Under the pieces are notes generated by a model. That model was not told where the DNA came from. It worked only from the letters and a program-made list of their open reading frames with translations, and ran no database searches. DNA of 64,000 nt from Lithospermum erythrorhizon (taxonomy: Eukaryota > Streptophyta > Magnoliopsida > Boraginales > Boraginaceae): positions 124,001 through 188,000 of the forward strand of contig JADFUC010000776.1 of the NCBI GenBank assembly GCA_019722365.1. The letters are read 5' to 3'. The position numbers and the translations under genes are program-made. Within the stretch, counting starts at the first letter, position 1. Every line of letters starts with the position of its first letter. Shown in pieces: positions 36,141 through 47,339 of this stretch.

Positions 36141-36375
36141 TATAGATAAAGATTGAATTGAGTGGAGTAGTTGAAATCGGCCAATTTCGAATATTAAAGG
36201 CGAATTTAGTTAATTTATAGATAAGGATTGAATTGAGTGAGTGGATTTGAAATGAAGCCCAATTTCCGAAATATTTAAGGTGAATTTAATTGAATTTATA
36301 GATAAAGTTAATTGAATTAGTGGATTTGAAATCGGCCAATTTCCGAAACATTTAATTGAATTTAAATTTAATTCA
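36140..36375. repeat. Three imperfect tandem ~75-80-bp units
   Basis: AGATAAAGATTGAATTGAGT near 36144, AGATAAGGATTGAATTGAGT near 36219 and AGATAAAG.TAATTGAATTAG near 36300 each lead into GTGGATTTGAAAT..GGCCAATTTCCGAAA and TTTAATTGAATTTA. Non-coding. Confidence 0.65.
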
Positions 36376-38379
36376 AATGACGAATCTGGAGACAGAATGA
36401 CGGCGACAAGCATTAAAAGCGAGAAATATGGCGAGAATACGGTCAAACGTTTGACAACGATTAATGTCGGAATAGCTCGTGGCTAGAAACACTCCAACAT
36501 TTCTTTGCTCGGTCATCGAGGATGCTCCTTTGAAGTTAGCCATGCTGTCTTCATCTTAGCAGCTTAGTCATTTTCTTTCGTGATTGGTTTGTCTCCTCTT
36601 GATTAACTGTTATTTTGTCTAAATAAGATTTATTTCTTCTTTCATGAATTGTTTGAATTCATTCAGCTCTTCATTGACGACAGTGCGCCCTTTCCTTCTT
36701 TTTACGCTTTTCTTATTTGCATCCGCTTCGGTGGGCCGGCGCTAGATCACAATTAAATTCAGCTAGCGTCGCTCTCGTGAGCTCTCTTGGATTATTTGCT
36801 CGAACCCGAGTATTTCCTCTCTTGGCTACCATGCTTTGTGGTTGACATAAAACTTCACGCTGAGGACCCAGAAATCACAATTAGCCTTTGAGAATAAATT
36901 TGTTTCATCGATGTAAATCTCCTCAATAAAAATCACTCTTATCCGCTCTATAAGATTATTGAACAAGATTAAAACCACAATTGATTTATTTTTCTTATCA
37001 ATGACTTCGTGATTCTTACATGGACTTTCGTGTTTTGTTTTAAGCGACCTCGTGATGTAAATCTTCTATTTTATCACGAGTATTGTGGGTGATGAAAATG
37101 TGTGAAGAAAGCCTTTAAGAATGTTAGCATTCATATCTTAAAATGCCGTAGTAGCGGTAACGCGCTAAGTCAATCTGATGAGTATGAAATCTTAAGAGTG
37201 TTGACATTACATATCGTTGGAAATTACACGTTAAATCGTTCTAACAACATTATAATATTACATGCTCTAATATTACTCGTAATTAGAGAGGAAGCGTAGT
37301 AGGAGCTAAAGAGCAGTTTGCTCAAACTTTGGTACAAGAAGCTCGGGTGGCCAGGAGCTCGAGCTTCGGTATAAATTAGTCATTGCGATCGGCTCGATAT
37401 TTCGTAGTGGTAGCTCATACTTCTTTTAATACGAAGATTTCGTTATAATTCTTCTTGCTTTCGATTTTCTATTTTTTTTTTATGAATATCTCTTTTATTT
37501 AAGTTAACATGTATTATAAATTGATGCTTTTGATTTTCAAGTTAAATATTAATTAATTTTATGAATTAATTGAGTAAACTAAATTTTTGTTCATCTAATT
37601 TAATAAGAATTTTAAAATAAGTGAGATAGCTCGGAGCTCGACTCAACTCGATGAAAGCTCATAGAACGAACCGGGCCGAGCCAAAAAAATCTTCACTTCG
37701 AGTAAAGCCCAAACCAAACCCAATATACCAATTACTTTTTGGGTCATGGATCTTGGTCCACACATTCCCGGGAGTTTTCAATCTTTCCCCGCCGTTGACC
37801 GCCGCAACTAAGGTTGACCACGGCGGCAAATTTTTATTAGCTTCTTGTTTCACTTGTAATTATCTATCTTTCAATTTTGACTTTTTATGGTTGACTTTTT
37901 AAATTGGGAACTCAATTATCTTTCTATATGATGTGAAATATTTCGTTAAAATATGTAAAGATTACATTTTTAATGCACTTTAGTATAAACTTGACGATTT
38001 TTATCTAAATCGAAGTTTTGAAATTAGATTCCAAAGTTTATTAATTTCGAGCATTGAAAATCAAATTTAACATGTAACTTTGATTTGAATCAAAATTATA
38101 TCCCTTGTTAATAGTAAATATCTTTTGATATATTTTTCGCCAGCTAGTATACAACATATACGAAAATGATTGATTTCAAAATTTAAAAGTCGACCATCAA
38201 AATTCAAAATTATATGTAGGGAGTAATTGTATGTCTATAGAAATGTGCATTGTTTCATTTTGTTGGAATAATGTTGTTATGATAGTTAAGTATTGATTGA
38301 TTTAGTACTAATAATTGAAGCTGTTAACTTTTTTGTATTCACTAGAAAAGGAGCATTGTTCTTGAAGATTTGTTTGAGG
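36376..38379. other. Intergenic and MED21 upstream region
   Basis: 36376-37450 has mixed composition and no recognisable gene. 37620-37850 is GC-richer and may be the MED21 promoter and leader. A frame at 37651-37902 matches nothing I know. Confidence 0.4.
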
Positions 38380-39819
38380 ATGGATATAATTTCACAGCTG
38401 CAAGAGCAACTTAATACAATTGCATCGGTTTCGTTTAATACATTTGGGACCCTCCAAAGGGATGCTCCTCCAGATCGATTATCTGTTGATTATCCGGAAC
38501 CCCCCTCGAATCCTAATGTTACTGAAGATGCAACGACTGTTGCTGAGCAGCCGAAGACAATGAGTAGTACTCTAGTTAAGGCTGCCAAGCAGGTCTGCTC
38601 TAACTTTAAGAATGTAACTCCATCATCGACCTATCAGCAAGGTTTAGACTTTAGATAAGTTTAATATTCTTGTATAGATACTGAAATTGACTAGGAATGC
38701 GCAAAATAAGAAATTTAGTTGTGATATGTTCGTTTTCTGGAATTTTCTTAGATCATCGGCTAATGTTATGCCTAAACATTTACCTGTAGATGTAACTTTG
38801 TATTCTCCTTTAATTTGCTTCTTTATGTTTACACTCCGAGGCAATATTACAGAAGCACGTTGAACGAGATAAGGATGCATCATAGACCACATTGATGGTA
38901 CTAATGGTGCCTCAGGACATGAACTCTGTAATTCAGTTTGTTTCATTATGTGGATGAAACCATGCATCCTTATCTTTTATTGCATTATACTTTGTCAACT
39001 TGTCCATGTTTGTGGAAATCTTGCCACATCTCAATATATATGACTCATGTTTGTGCAGTTTGATGCATTGGTTGCTGCACTACCTCTATCTGAGGGAGGC
39101 AAGGAAGCTCAACTGAAAAGAATTGCAGAGCTTCAGGTACCACTCCTGCTTCCACAGTGTTATCTATCTCAGTAGGGAAAAAGAAAAAAGTTCATATTTC
39201 TAGGTGCTATCGTCTTCATTACTGTTTAACAGTGTCATTCAGTTGGAAATCACTAACGAATTGTAGGATCCAAGTTGAGATTTGCTTGTGTATCCATTTT
39301 TGTTTATATCGGAAAAATGTTGTAGCAGTATTGATTGGTCTAAATTGGACTTTTTTTTGTTTAACTCGCATATGTCTGCATTCACTGCCAGGCTGAAAAT
39401 GATACCATAGGCCAAGAATTTCAAATGCAATTGGAAGCTGCAGGTAGAGTTCCAGTTTCTCTGTATCTTGTAAACCTTGTCTTTTTAAAATCAAAACGCA
39501 ATTGTTCTATAAGATGCCTCTGCACTTTGAAAAAGTCGTGCAAACTCAATCCTAGATTACTAGTTCATTGTACATGTCAATCCTGGATGCTGGTAGAAGT
39601 TAGCTCTGTAGTTCTGTAATTGTCAAAATAGCATTTCGACTATAGATCATTTCATATCCATAAACTAGCTTGATTTAATCATCTTGAGTCTGTTCTAGAG
39701 CTTTTATTCACAGAGAATGTTTAATGAATAACGCAGAAAAAGAATTGAAGCAAGTACAAGACTTATTCGGCCAAGTGACGAACAACTGCTTGAACTTGAA
39801 GAAACCAGAAGTCAAGTAG
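38380..39819 (+). CDS. MED21: Mediator of RNA polymerase II transcription subunit 21
   Basis: Middle-module subunit of Mediator, which bridges transcription factors to RNA polymerase II in the nucleus; MED21 pairs with MED7 as a four-helix and coiled-coil hinge. Four coding exons: 38380-38592 (MDIISQLQEQLNTIA; FNTFGTLQRDAPP), 39059-39136 (FDALVAALPLSEGGKEAQLK), 39392-39443 (AENDTIGQEFQMQLEAA) and 39737-39819 (EKELKQVQDLFGQVTNNCLN, end KPEVK, stop). All junctions are GT-AG and lengths sum to 142 codons, 141 residues, the normal plant size. The C-terminal half is a clear heptad-rich coiled coil. The N-terminal MDIISQLQEQ and the LPLSEGG block are diagnostic. The start is the ATG of that N terminus; the upstream in-frame TTG/ATG region is leader. 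Confidence 0.95.
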
Positions 39820-41146
39820 AAGAAAGGACAAGAAGAAAATATAGTATTATCTTGATTTAGGTTTGCATTTCTCTGTTTTAGAACTTGGCTTACTTTGTGT
39901 ATAGATGAAGTGTTTTATGTGGCATTCACATTGCAAAATTGTAGTATTAGTACTGTGACTGTCTGAGGTATGGCATGAGGGTATACTTTATATTTTGATA
40001 TATATGAGAGCTTGTTCTTATAAAAAAGCGCGAGGTATACTTTTTGCTCATTTTGATATATGAGAGCTTGTTCTTATAAAAAAGATACACGTCTGATCAT
40101 TTTATCAAAATACTAATAGGAGGCCTGGCGATGATGGTGGAAGATTTGGGTGGACAATAAATTGACCCGAAGAATAAAGGGGAATCGAAGCTATTAGTGA
40201 TAATTTTAGTTAGTAAAATTATGTATGTGAAACATTGTATAAATTCTAGAGTAGTTTGTACTTACAATCATATGTAGAAGATATAGCATATTAGCATATT
40301 ATTGATGTGATTTATAAATGGGTGAGTGGAGGAGGCTAGGAAGCGCTGGGAAATGATCGCTCATACAAAATTTTGAAATTATATTCTACTTATTAAATTT
40401 AAAAATAGAATTTTTATCGTTTATTTATTTTAAAAATTAAATTGTTAAATACTCTTAAATCTTTATATATTTTTAGCCGTTAATATAATATTAGTTCTTG
40501 AGAACACATATAAAATTTATGAATCAATCACAAATCGTAGAATAATGATATGCAGCCGGATTTCTTGGGCCATGAAATGAGAAGACAAACGTGATTTAAG
40601 AGCATTACGAATACAAATTCGAATGAACTTCCTTTTAAGGTTATTATTATGAAGTACATTGCATATGTTAAAGTTTAATAAAGATGTAAATTTAAGCAAT
40701 CTCTTCGATTTCCACACGTTGCATAAGTATTTTTGCTTAGGAAAGTTAAAAAATAAAATTGAAATCAATAAAGGAATAGTAGAGCATACACATATACATC
40801 ATACATGCATGATATACATACAGGTGTAATTTTTGTGGGTCACTATTATTATTTATTAGCAGCCAAACGCTATATACTTGATCACATTATTTCTCAAATA
40901 GATACAACACTAATTTAATATTATATTTTTGTATAGTATTAGGTGGCTTTGTTTTTATTTTGATATCATATATCATAATAATGGGTGACCTCATCTTACA
41001 TTAGCAACATTTTTTTTTTAATAAATATCCCCACGCTTGCCCTCATTTCAGTCTTCAAACCAATATTCCTCTAGTATATCCTTAATTTTTTCTCTTTTTC
41101 GATTTTAATGTGACTTCAAATATCAAAACAACCAAAGAGTATCAAA
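39820..41146. other. MED21 3' UTR and intergenic spacer
   Basis: A ~60-bp tandem doublet lies at about 39977-40084 (GAGGTATACTTT, then ATGAGAGCTTGTTCTTATAA twice). The rest is AT-rich and non-coding. Confidence 0.6.
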
Positions 41147-43544
41147 ATGGGAGAGGTAATCAATAAAATTTCCTACTTTTGTCTTATAGAAACTAAAGTT
41201 TATGTTTCAGTTCTTTAGGTCACTACTTATAATCTCTTCTCGAAAAAACATGTTAAGCACTTATTAATTCTATGTTATATTCTTTTGGTATGTATTTTAT
41301 TACATTAAGGTTGGTTGAAACATTCCCTTTACCTATATATGTAAATAATGTGAAGTTTGTTTCCTTATTTGATCAGAAAGTGGAGGACACCAAGAAGAGT
41401 GAAGGAGAAAAGAAGGGTGTTGAAGCCGCCGCCTCCGCCGTGGCAAGTGGTGGTGATAATGGTGGTAAAAAGGACGAAAATGTCCCTGTCCCCATTGTTC
41501 TTAAGCTAGATTTGCATTGTGAGGGATGTGCCAAGAAAGTCAAACGTGTTATTCGTCGCTATGAAGGTTGGTTAAACGTTTACATGCTAATTACTACTGC
41601 ATCTCCATCCTAATTTAATTGATATATTTGAGTAATCACTTAAAAAAAATTAAGTTTAACTCTAAATTTGTCTTATTCAGATCATTGATTTGAATGTTTT
41701 AAATTTTGAAATATAAATGTTTGCAGTGATGGATCTTAAACGAAAATTGAGGAGTGTTTGATATATAAAATCCAATAGTATGAATTTATTCATATATTTA
41801 AGTTATTATATGGATAAATGATTCTTTGAAAAATTTGTGAAATATATTGTTGAAGATAATATAGCCGTTAAATATCCCTATGAAGTAGTACTCATTGAAT
41901 ATTTGTTACACTCGATTTATAACCTTATAAAAATGAATTAGAAACATTAGGAAATTAGTGATGATATCAAACATGCAAATTTAGTTTCCTTATTGTTTCC
42001 GTCTCTATGCATATATACGGTGCTTCTAACTTCTAAGGAATAAAATATCCGAGTTGAAAGGTCTAATATTTTCAAATGTTTTTTACCGTTGTCTATTTAA
42101 TCAAACATGAAAGTATGAAGCACCATTATATTCTATACGTTTGTTAATTAATCAGAAATACTTGTCATATAATAATTGGTGCACTAAACTTAAATAATTT
42201 GTGGGTGATACATTAATTTTGTTTTTATTTTTGGTGGGTGAAGGTGTGCATGATGTGAAAACAGAAGCTAGCAACAACAAGTTGATAGTAAATGGAAATG
42301 TGGACCCGATTTGGCTTCGAGACAAAGTCGCAACCAATACTAAGAAGAAGGTGGAGCTTGTCTCTCCTCAACCGAAAAAAGATGGAGGGGTGGCTGCTGG
42401 CGGCGGCGGTGGTGGTGATAAGAAACTTGTCGATGATAAAGGAGATGAGAAAAAAGAGGAAAATAAACCTCAAGATAATAAACCTAAAGAAGTATGCGTT
42501 ATATTTTGCTATTCAAAATTTAATTAATTCTGTTATCATGGTTCATTTAATTTAAAATGATCAAAATGTGATTGGTAAGTAGGGTGATAAAAATGTAACT
42601 GAGGATTCGATGATCAAATTAATTTGGCAAACTTATGGATTTCACCCCCAACTAAGTGAACTAACCGATTTTGTTCTTTGGTGCAGAGTACTGAAGTTTT
42701 AAAAGTTCGGCTACACTGTGATGGATGTGCACACAAGATTAAACGAATCATATCCAAATTTAATGGTGAGCAACTATACTCTAAATTAGTTTTTGTAGGG
42801 TACTATTGATGAATCGGTTGAATCTACTCCTTAATATGCGTTATAAGCAAATCGGCATCTTATTTGTTTAATGGATTCGATCCAAATTACGGAGTCATTA
42901 AATATATAGTTCCACTTGTCCTCTATGTAACATTATATTTTTCTAATGATTTGATAATACTTCCTCAAACAGGAGTAGACCACGTATCTATGGATCATCA
43001 AAAGGATTTGGTCACGGTCAAAGGAATAATGGATGTGAAAGAGCTAGCACATTACTTGAAACAAAAGTTAAAGAGGCCAGTAGAAATTGTTGCACCCAAA
43101 AAAGAAGATGGTGGTGGTGAGAAAAAGGAAAAGGAAGGTGGTGGCGGTGGTGGTGGCGATAAGAAAGGAGGCGGGGGAGGCGGTGGAGACAAGAAAGAAG
43201 GCGAAGCTAAAGTCGCTAGTGGTGGTGGAGATGGAGGCAAAAATGAGGCACCTAAAGTGGAAGCCAATAAATATGAATACCAAGGGTACAGTCCATACAC
43301 ATATTATTCAAGTGCACCTATCTACAATAATAATCAGAATTATTCCAATCAAGATTATTATGGTACGGCAATGTTCCATAATCAAAGTCATCCTACGACC
43401 GGTCACGTGGTACAATACTCGAACATGCCGGAAACTTCCGTATACGCCACCAACTTCTCGCATATGCCGCCGCCGGTGCCGTCTTACGTGCATGCACCTC
43501 AAATTTTCAGTGATGAAAATCCCAATGGTTGCTCTGTTATGTGA
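41147..43544 (+). CDS. HIPP: Heavy metal-associated isoprenylated plant protein with two HMA domains
   Basis: HIPPs are metallochaperone-like proteins that bind metals through CxxC and are farnesylated at a C-terminal CaaX box. Five exons: 41147-41155 (only MGE), 41377-41566, 42244-42491, 42687-42765 and 42973-43544; 365 residues, all GT-AG and frame-consistent. HMA1 (about 42-105) has LHCEGC (Cys51, Cys54); HMA2 (about 152-215) has LHCDGC (Cys160, Cys163). Both HMA domains are split by an intron at the same place, after the first helix, as expected from domain duplication. Lys/Glu/Gly-rich linkers precede and follow HMA2, including a poly-Gly/DKK repeat. The tail is Tyr/Asn-rich and ends CSVM, a CaaX farnesylation box. 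Membrane or nuclear location is inferred from family. Resembles the HIPP3/5/6 group. Confidence 0.94.
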
Positions 43545-43581
43545 GAAATGGGGCGTAATAATGGTTTCAATCTCTAATTAG

Positions 43582-43590
43582 TAATATATA

Positions 43591-43626
<36 letters not shown>
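43582..43626. repeat. (TA)n microsatellite
   Basis: Long TA run just after the HIPP stop codon, in the probable 3' UTR. A shorter AT run also occurs at about 451-472 in an ACR9-like intron. Confidence 0.95.
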
Positions 43627-43632
<6 letters not shown>

Positions 43633-43970
43633 TAGCATGGAAAAAATTGAAAAATGAAGTGAAAATCAGTATGTATATATGAACTATGAAATGATGATAG
43701 TTATTACGGTTGTATCCCTTAGCTTGTTTCTGGTTTTAGTGAGAATAGTAGAATTTATTGGAGAATTGGAGTATACAATTCTATTGGCTAGATCTAAGAT
43801 TCAAACTCCATTATTATCTATATTCCACTAGTTCAAAATTATCATTATTGCCATGATAGGAAGCAAATAATAATTAGTAGGCATCATTCATAATTGGCCA
43901 AGTTTAATATCGATATACGATCACATACATCATTATCTTCTTCCCACAGTGAGAGTCCGTGACAAAGATT

Positions 43971-44016
43971 GCAACTTGATTTTTCTAATTATGCAACTTG
44001 ATTTTTCTAATTATGT
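43971..44016. repeat. Tandem 22-bp doublet
   Basis: GCAACTTGATTTTTCTAATT occurs twice in a row. Confidence 0.9.
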
Positions 44017-44214
44017 TAGCTTTTAAATTGGAGTTGCTAGTATACCATATATATTTTCGTAAACATAAAGGCTCTTCTGTCTAGAATAATTGCAAATATA
44101 TATAACAAGATAATATTTCTTTTTAGTTGGCAAATTCAAATTATTCATCATCACACACAATACAAGACTTTTAATAATTCTGTTCTTAAGTTATTTTATT
44201 AAAGTTATAAATTG

Positions 44215-44406
44215 ATGTGTATGGCTGAGAAAATTGGGCATGCATGCAATAATATTGAGAAAGCTTGCCAAAGTGTTGTCTTTAGCAAGAAAATAGAGCA
44301 CCATACGTATAAGTGCTGCCAACATAGAAACCATCAAGCCTTATCGTGTGACGTTAGCTACAAGCAAAAGGTGCATCCATCAATCTATCATATGAGTAAT
44401 TCTTAG
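44215..44406 (+). CDS. Short ORF, 61-63 aa, unknown
   Basis: Uninterrupted frame from ATG 44215 or 44221 (MAEKIGHACNNIEKACQSVV) to a TAG stop, with four to six Cys and several His (HHTYKCCQHRN). No signal peptide, membrane segment or domain I recognise. Codon use looks reasonable, but the length does not exclude chance. It lies about 670 bp downstream of HIPP on the same strand. Confidence 0.3.
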   Translation: MCMAEKIGHACNNIEKACQSVVFSKKIEHHTYKCCQHRNHQALSCDVSYKQKVHPSIYHMSNS

Positions 44407-47335
44407 AAAATGACATATCTATCATGATTCATTTATTGTGGAATTGAAGATGATGTGAAGTTGTATGTAATAATTAGCGGATGAGATACTCTACCTCATT
44501 ATCTCATTCTCCCACAGTATATACTCCGATTCATTATACTACAGTAGGTTATTTAGTGATTATATATTATTAGTAATTATGATCTAATAATAAGTACATA
44601 CTGCAAGTTGTACAATCATAGTAATAAATAAAGAGACATAGCTTTTCCTTTGGGTATTTAAATAAAGAAAGTATTTAATAATGATAGTAAGATACATAAT
44701 TTTTATTTTTATTTCCATTTTCATCAGTTCATAGCTTTTCCTTTGGGTAGAAAGAGGACAAATGGCAGCATCTTTTCTCTTTAATTAGGGAATTGAAAGG
44801 TACATATCAATATAAAATAATATTGTTAACACATATCTGCTAAGGTTGATTCATTTAGCTTCGACTGAATTGGAATATTATTAATTAGGGGGTCGTACTA
44901 AAAGTTTCCTATAATAATTTGTTTTGGTTCCACATGTCATTTGGGAGATTATTATAATCTTTCCAAAAGATGAGAACGTATTGAAGATAGATGTGGCCAG
45001 AATTGTTTTAAGACCACAACCAAAAAAAAAATTGTCACATATTAATAACATTATATGTATATTCTCCATTATATTCATGGATGCATGCAATTTTTTTTTT
45101 ATCAAGATAAAATGCCCAACAACTACATTTTGCGGGGGAGATCGACATCTGGTGGAATTCCACTTATTAGTATATAATTGCAATAAAAAAGAAAAGTATG
45201 AGGGACAAATGCTTTATTTGATCATTTAATTTATAAAACAAAGGAGGGTTAGGAATGGTTTTAATTGCTAGGGAAAATAATGAATAATAAAGTAAATTAA
45301 GAATTAGTCAGCATAAAAAAATACGGATGGATTAAGTATGGCTGAATTATAAGTCATGATGAGCTTGACCTTGGCTTGTTTTTGTTCTGACTACACCAAA
45401 TTCAACTTTAGCTTAATATATGCATTAACGGCTAGGATCAAATATATGTGTTTGGTGTTATACTCTATGATTCAATACATGTACCATTTTATTAAAACGT
45501 CTATGTATGATAGAGTTATTACTATATATTTTAAGAACTTGTATATTGATATTATTTCCATTTAACATCACATAATTATTGGATACATGAACAAATATCT
45601 GAAACATATAATTTAATTTGCTCTAGAATAGGCACGCTGCGCTCATATTATGTCACAATACAGTATATATATTTTCTTAATATATATTCATGGTGTATGA
45701 ATGATAAATTGTTACATGACATCCACGAGATAGCTAGTAGATATCATGGCATGTATGTATGATGAATGTCAGTATTCTGAATTTCTGATATGTGAACCCG
45801 GTTCGGATTGGGGATCTATGAGAACTAGATATTATGTTTTTATTTGACTTTACATATGCAAAACAAAAGGAAATTATTGGTATTATTAAGAACAAATAAT
45901 TCTCCAGATAGATGTGAATATTGAATAGAAGTGTGAAATTAATTCCAAGTTCCACAAGTCACTAATACATGGCTTTATTCACGGGAGGAACTGGGGGCGT
46001 AGGCAATAAAGGATAATTTTTGAAAATTATAATTTTATTAAGTATTTTTTGAAAAAAATTTAGTCCTTCCAAAAATTATGTTATTCGCCCCCCTAAATAT
46101 TTATATTTTTTTTTATAAGGAATGAGTATCAAAATGTCAAGTAAAACATATATCTGAAATCACCGGATTAAAATCGATGAGCTTTTATGGAGTTTATCCA
46201 TTCATCTATTGGAAGGGTTATTAATCGAATCAATGAATTTAGTTTGATGGGGTTCACATCTTCACCAACCGGTTGTTGACAAATCACAAATGTGAGTTAA
46301 ATGGTTGATTTTTGACAAGTTACCATACTTGCTTTATTACCTTTATTTATGTTTCACTCAAACTCTTTTAATTATTATGTACCACCAGTAATTCGATAGA
46401 TTTTTTTGTCTAATCCTTTCACCCAAAGGTTACAGGCCAGGATGCCAAGAAGAAGAAGAAAATAATGAACCCTTTCACTTCAAGTTTTCTTGCGCAATAA
46501 CTTTGCTTTGGACTGGAATGTCTTATTACAAAGTTTATTAGCCGTATACACATTTATATTAGTAGTAATAGTAAAATTAATTGGCCCACATGATTTGTTT
46601 GCTACACATTTATAACATAATCGACATTGTTGTATGCAATGAAACAGAACCCACTACTTTAATAATTTCTTTTACTTTTTTTTTATCTTTTTCTATTTGT
46701 ACTGCAATAATTAAGTTTTCGAATCAAATCTTATTAAATATTTCACTCGATATAGACTCCATTAAAATCCTACTCCCCATCTAGTAAGACCAGTCTCACA
46801 TTAGTTGTCTATACCTTCCACATGAATTCTCAACACCATCCTATATCTTATCTCGATAGGAGGTATTTCGTCACTAAATATTTTATCTGGCGTCGTTTTA
46901 TTAAATGCTTTTATATGGAATAAATATCGCTTTATAATTTTTTTACACTACTCGATAGGAGATATTTGGAGAAAAATATATATTTAAATGTATTCATAAT
47001 CATTTCTAACATTAATAGGTTAACGTATCACCATATATATTCATTACCTACTACTCTTATTGTATATTTTATTATGATTTTATAATTATAATTTATATTT
47101 TCAAATAATAATAATAATAAACATTTTATTTTTATTATTTTAACATGAAAATAATTAAATTTAATTTTAATAGATTATAATTATTAAAAAATAAATTATT
47201 ATAAAATCCATGACAATAAATGATATTATTTAAAAAGACAAAGATAGCTTACACGATTTATTAGAAAAACACAACATTGAACACCTTTGAAACATTTTTT
47301 AAAGTAAACAAACAATTTAAAATCTAATTTAGTTG
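44407..47335. other. Intergenic, no gene recognised
   Basis: AT-rich spacer. Short frames on both strands overlap each other and have no domain. CTCGATAGGAG.TATTT occurs twice (about 46852 and 46955), a hint of a small repeat element. Confidence 0.5.
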
Positions 47336-47339
47336 GCTT

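Noticed and set aside
43052..43581. Other frames over the last HIPP exon (164 aa plus strand, and Pro/Phe-rich minus-strand frames)
   Set aside because: Frame shadows of the Gly/Lys repeat-coding exon.
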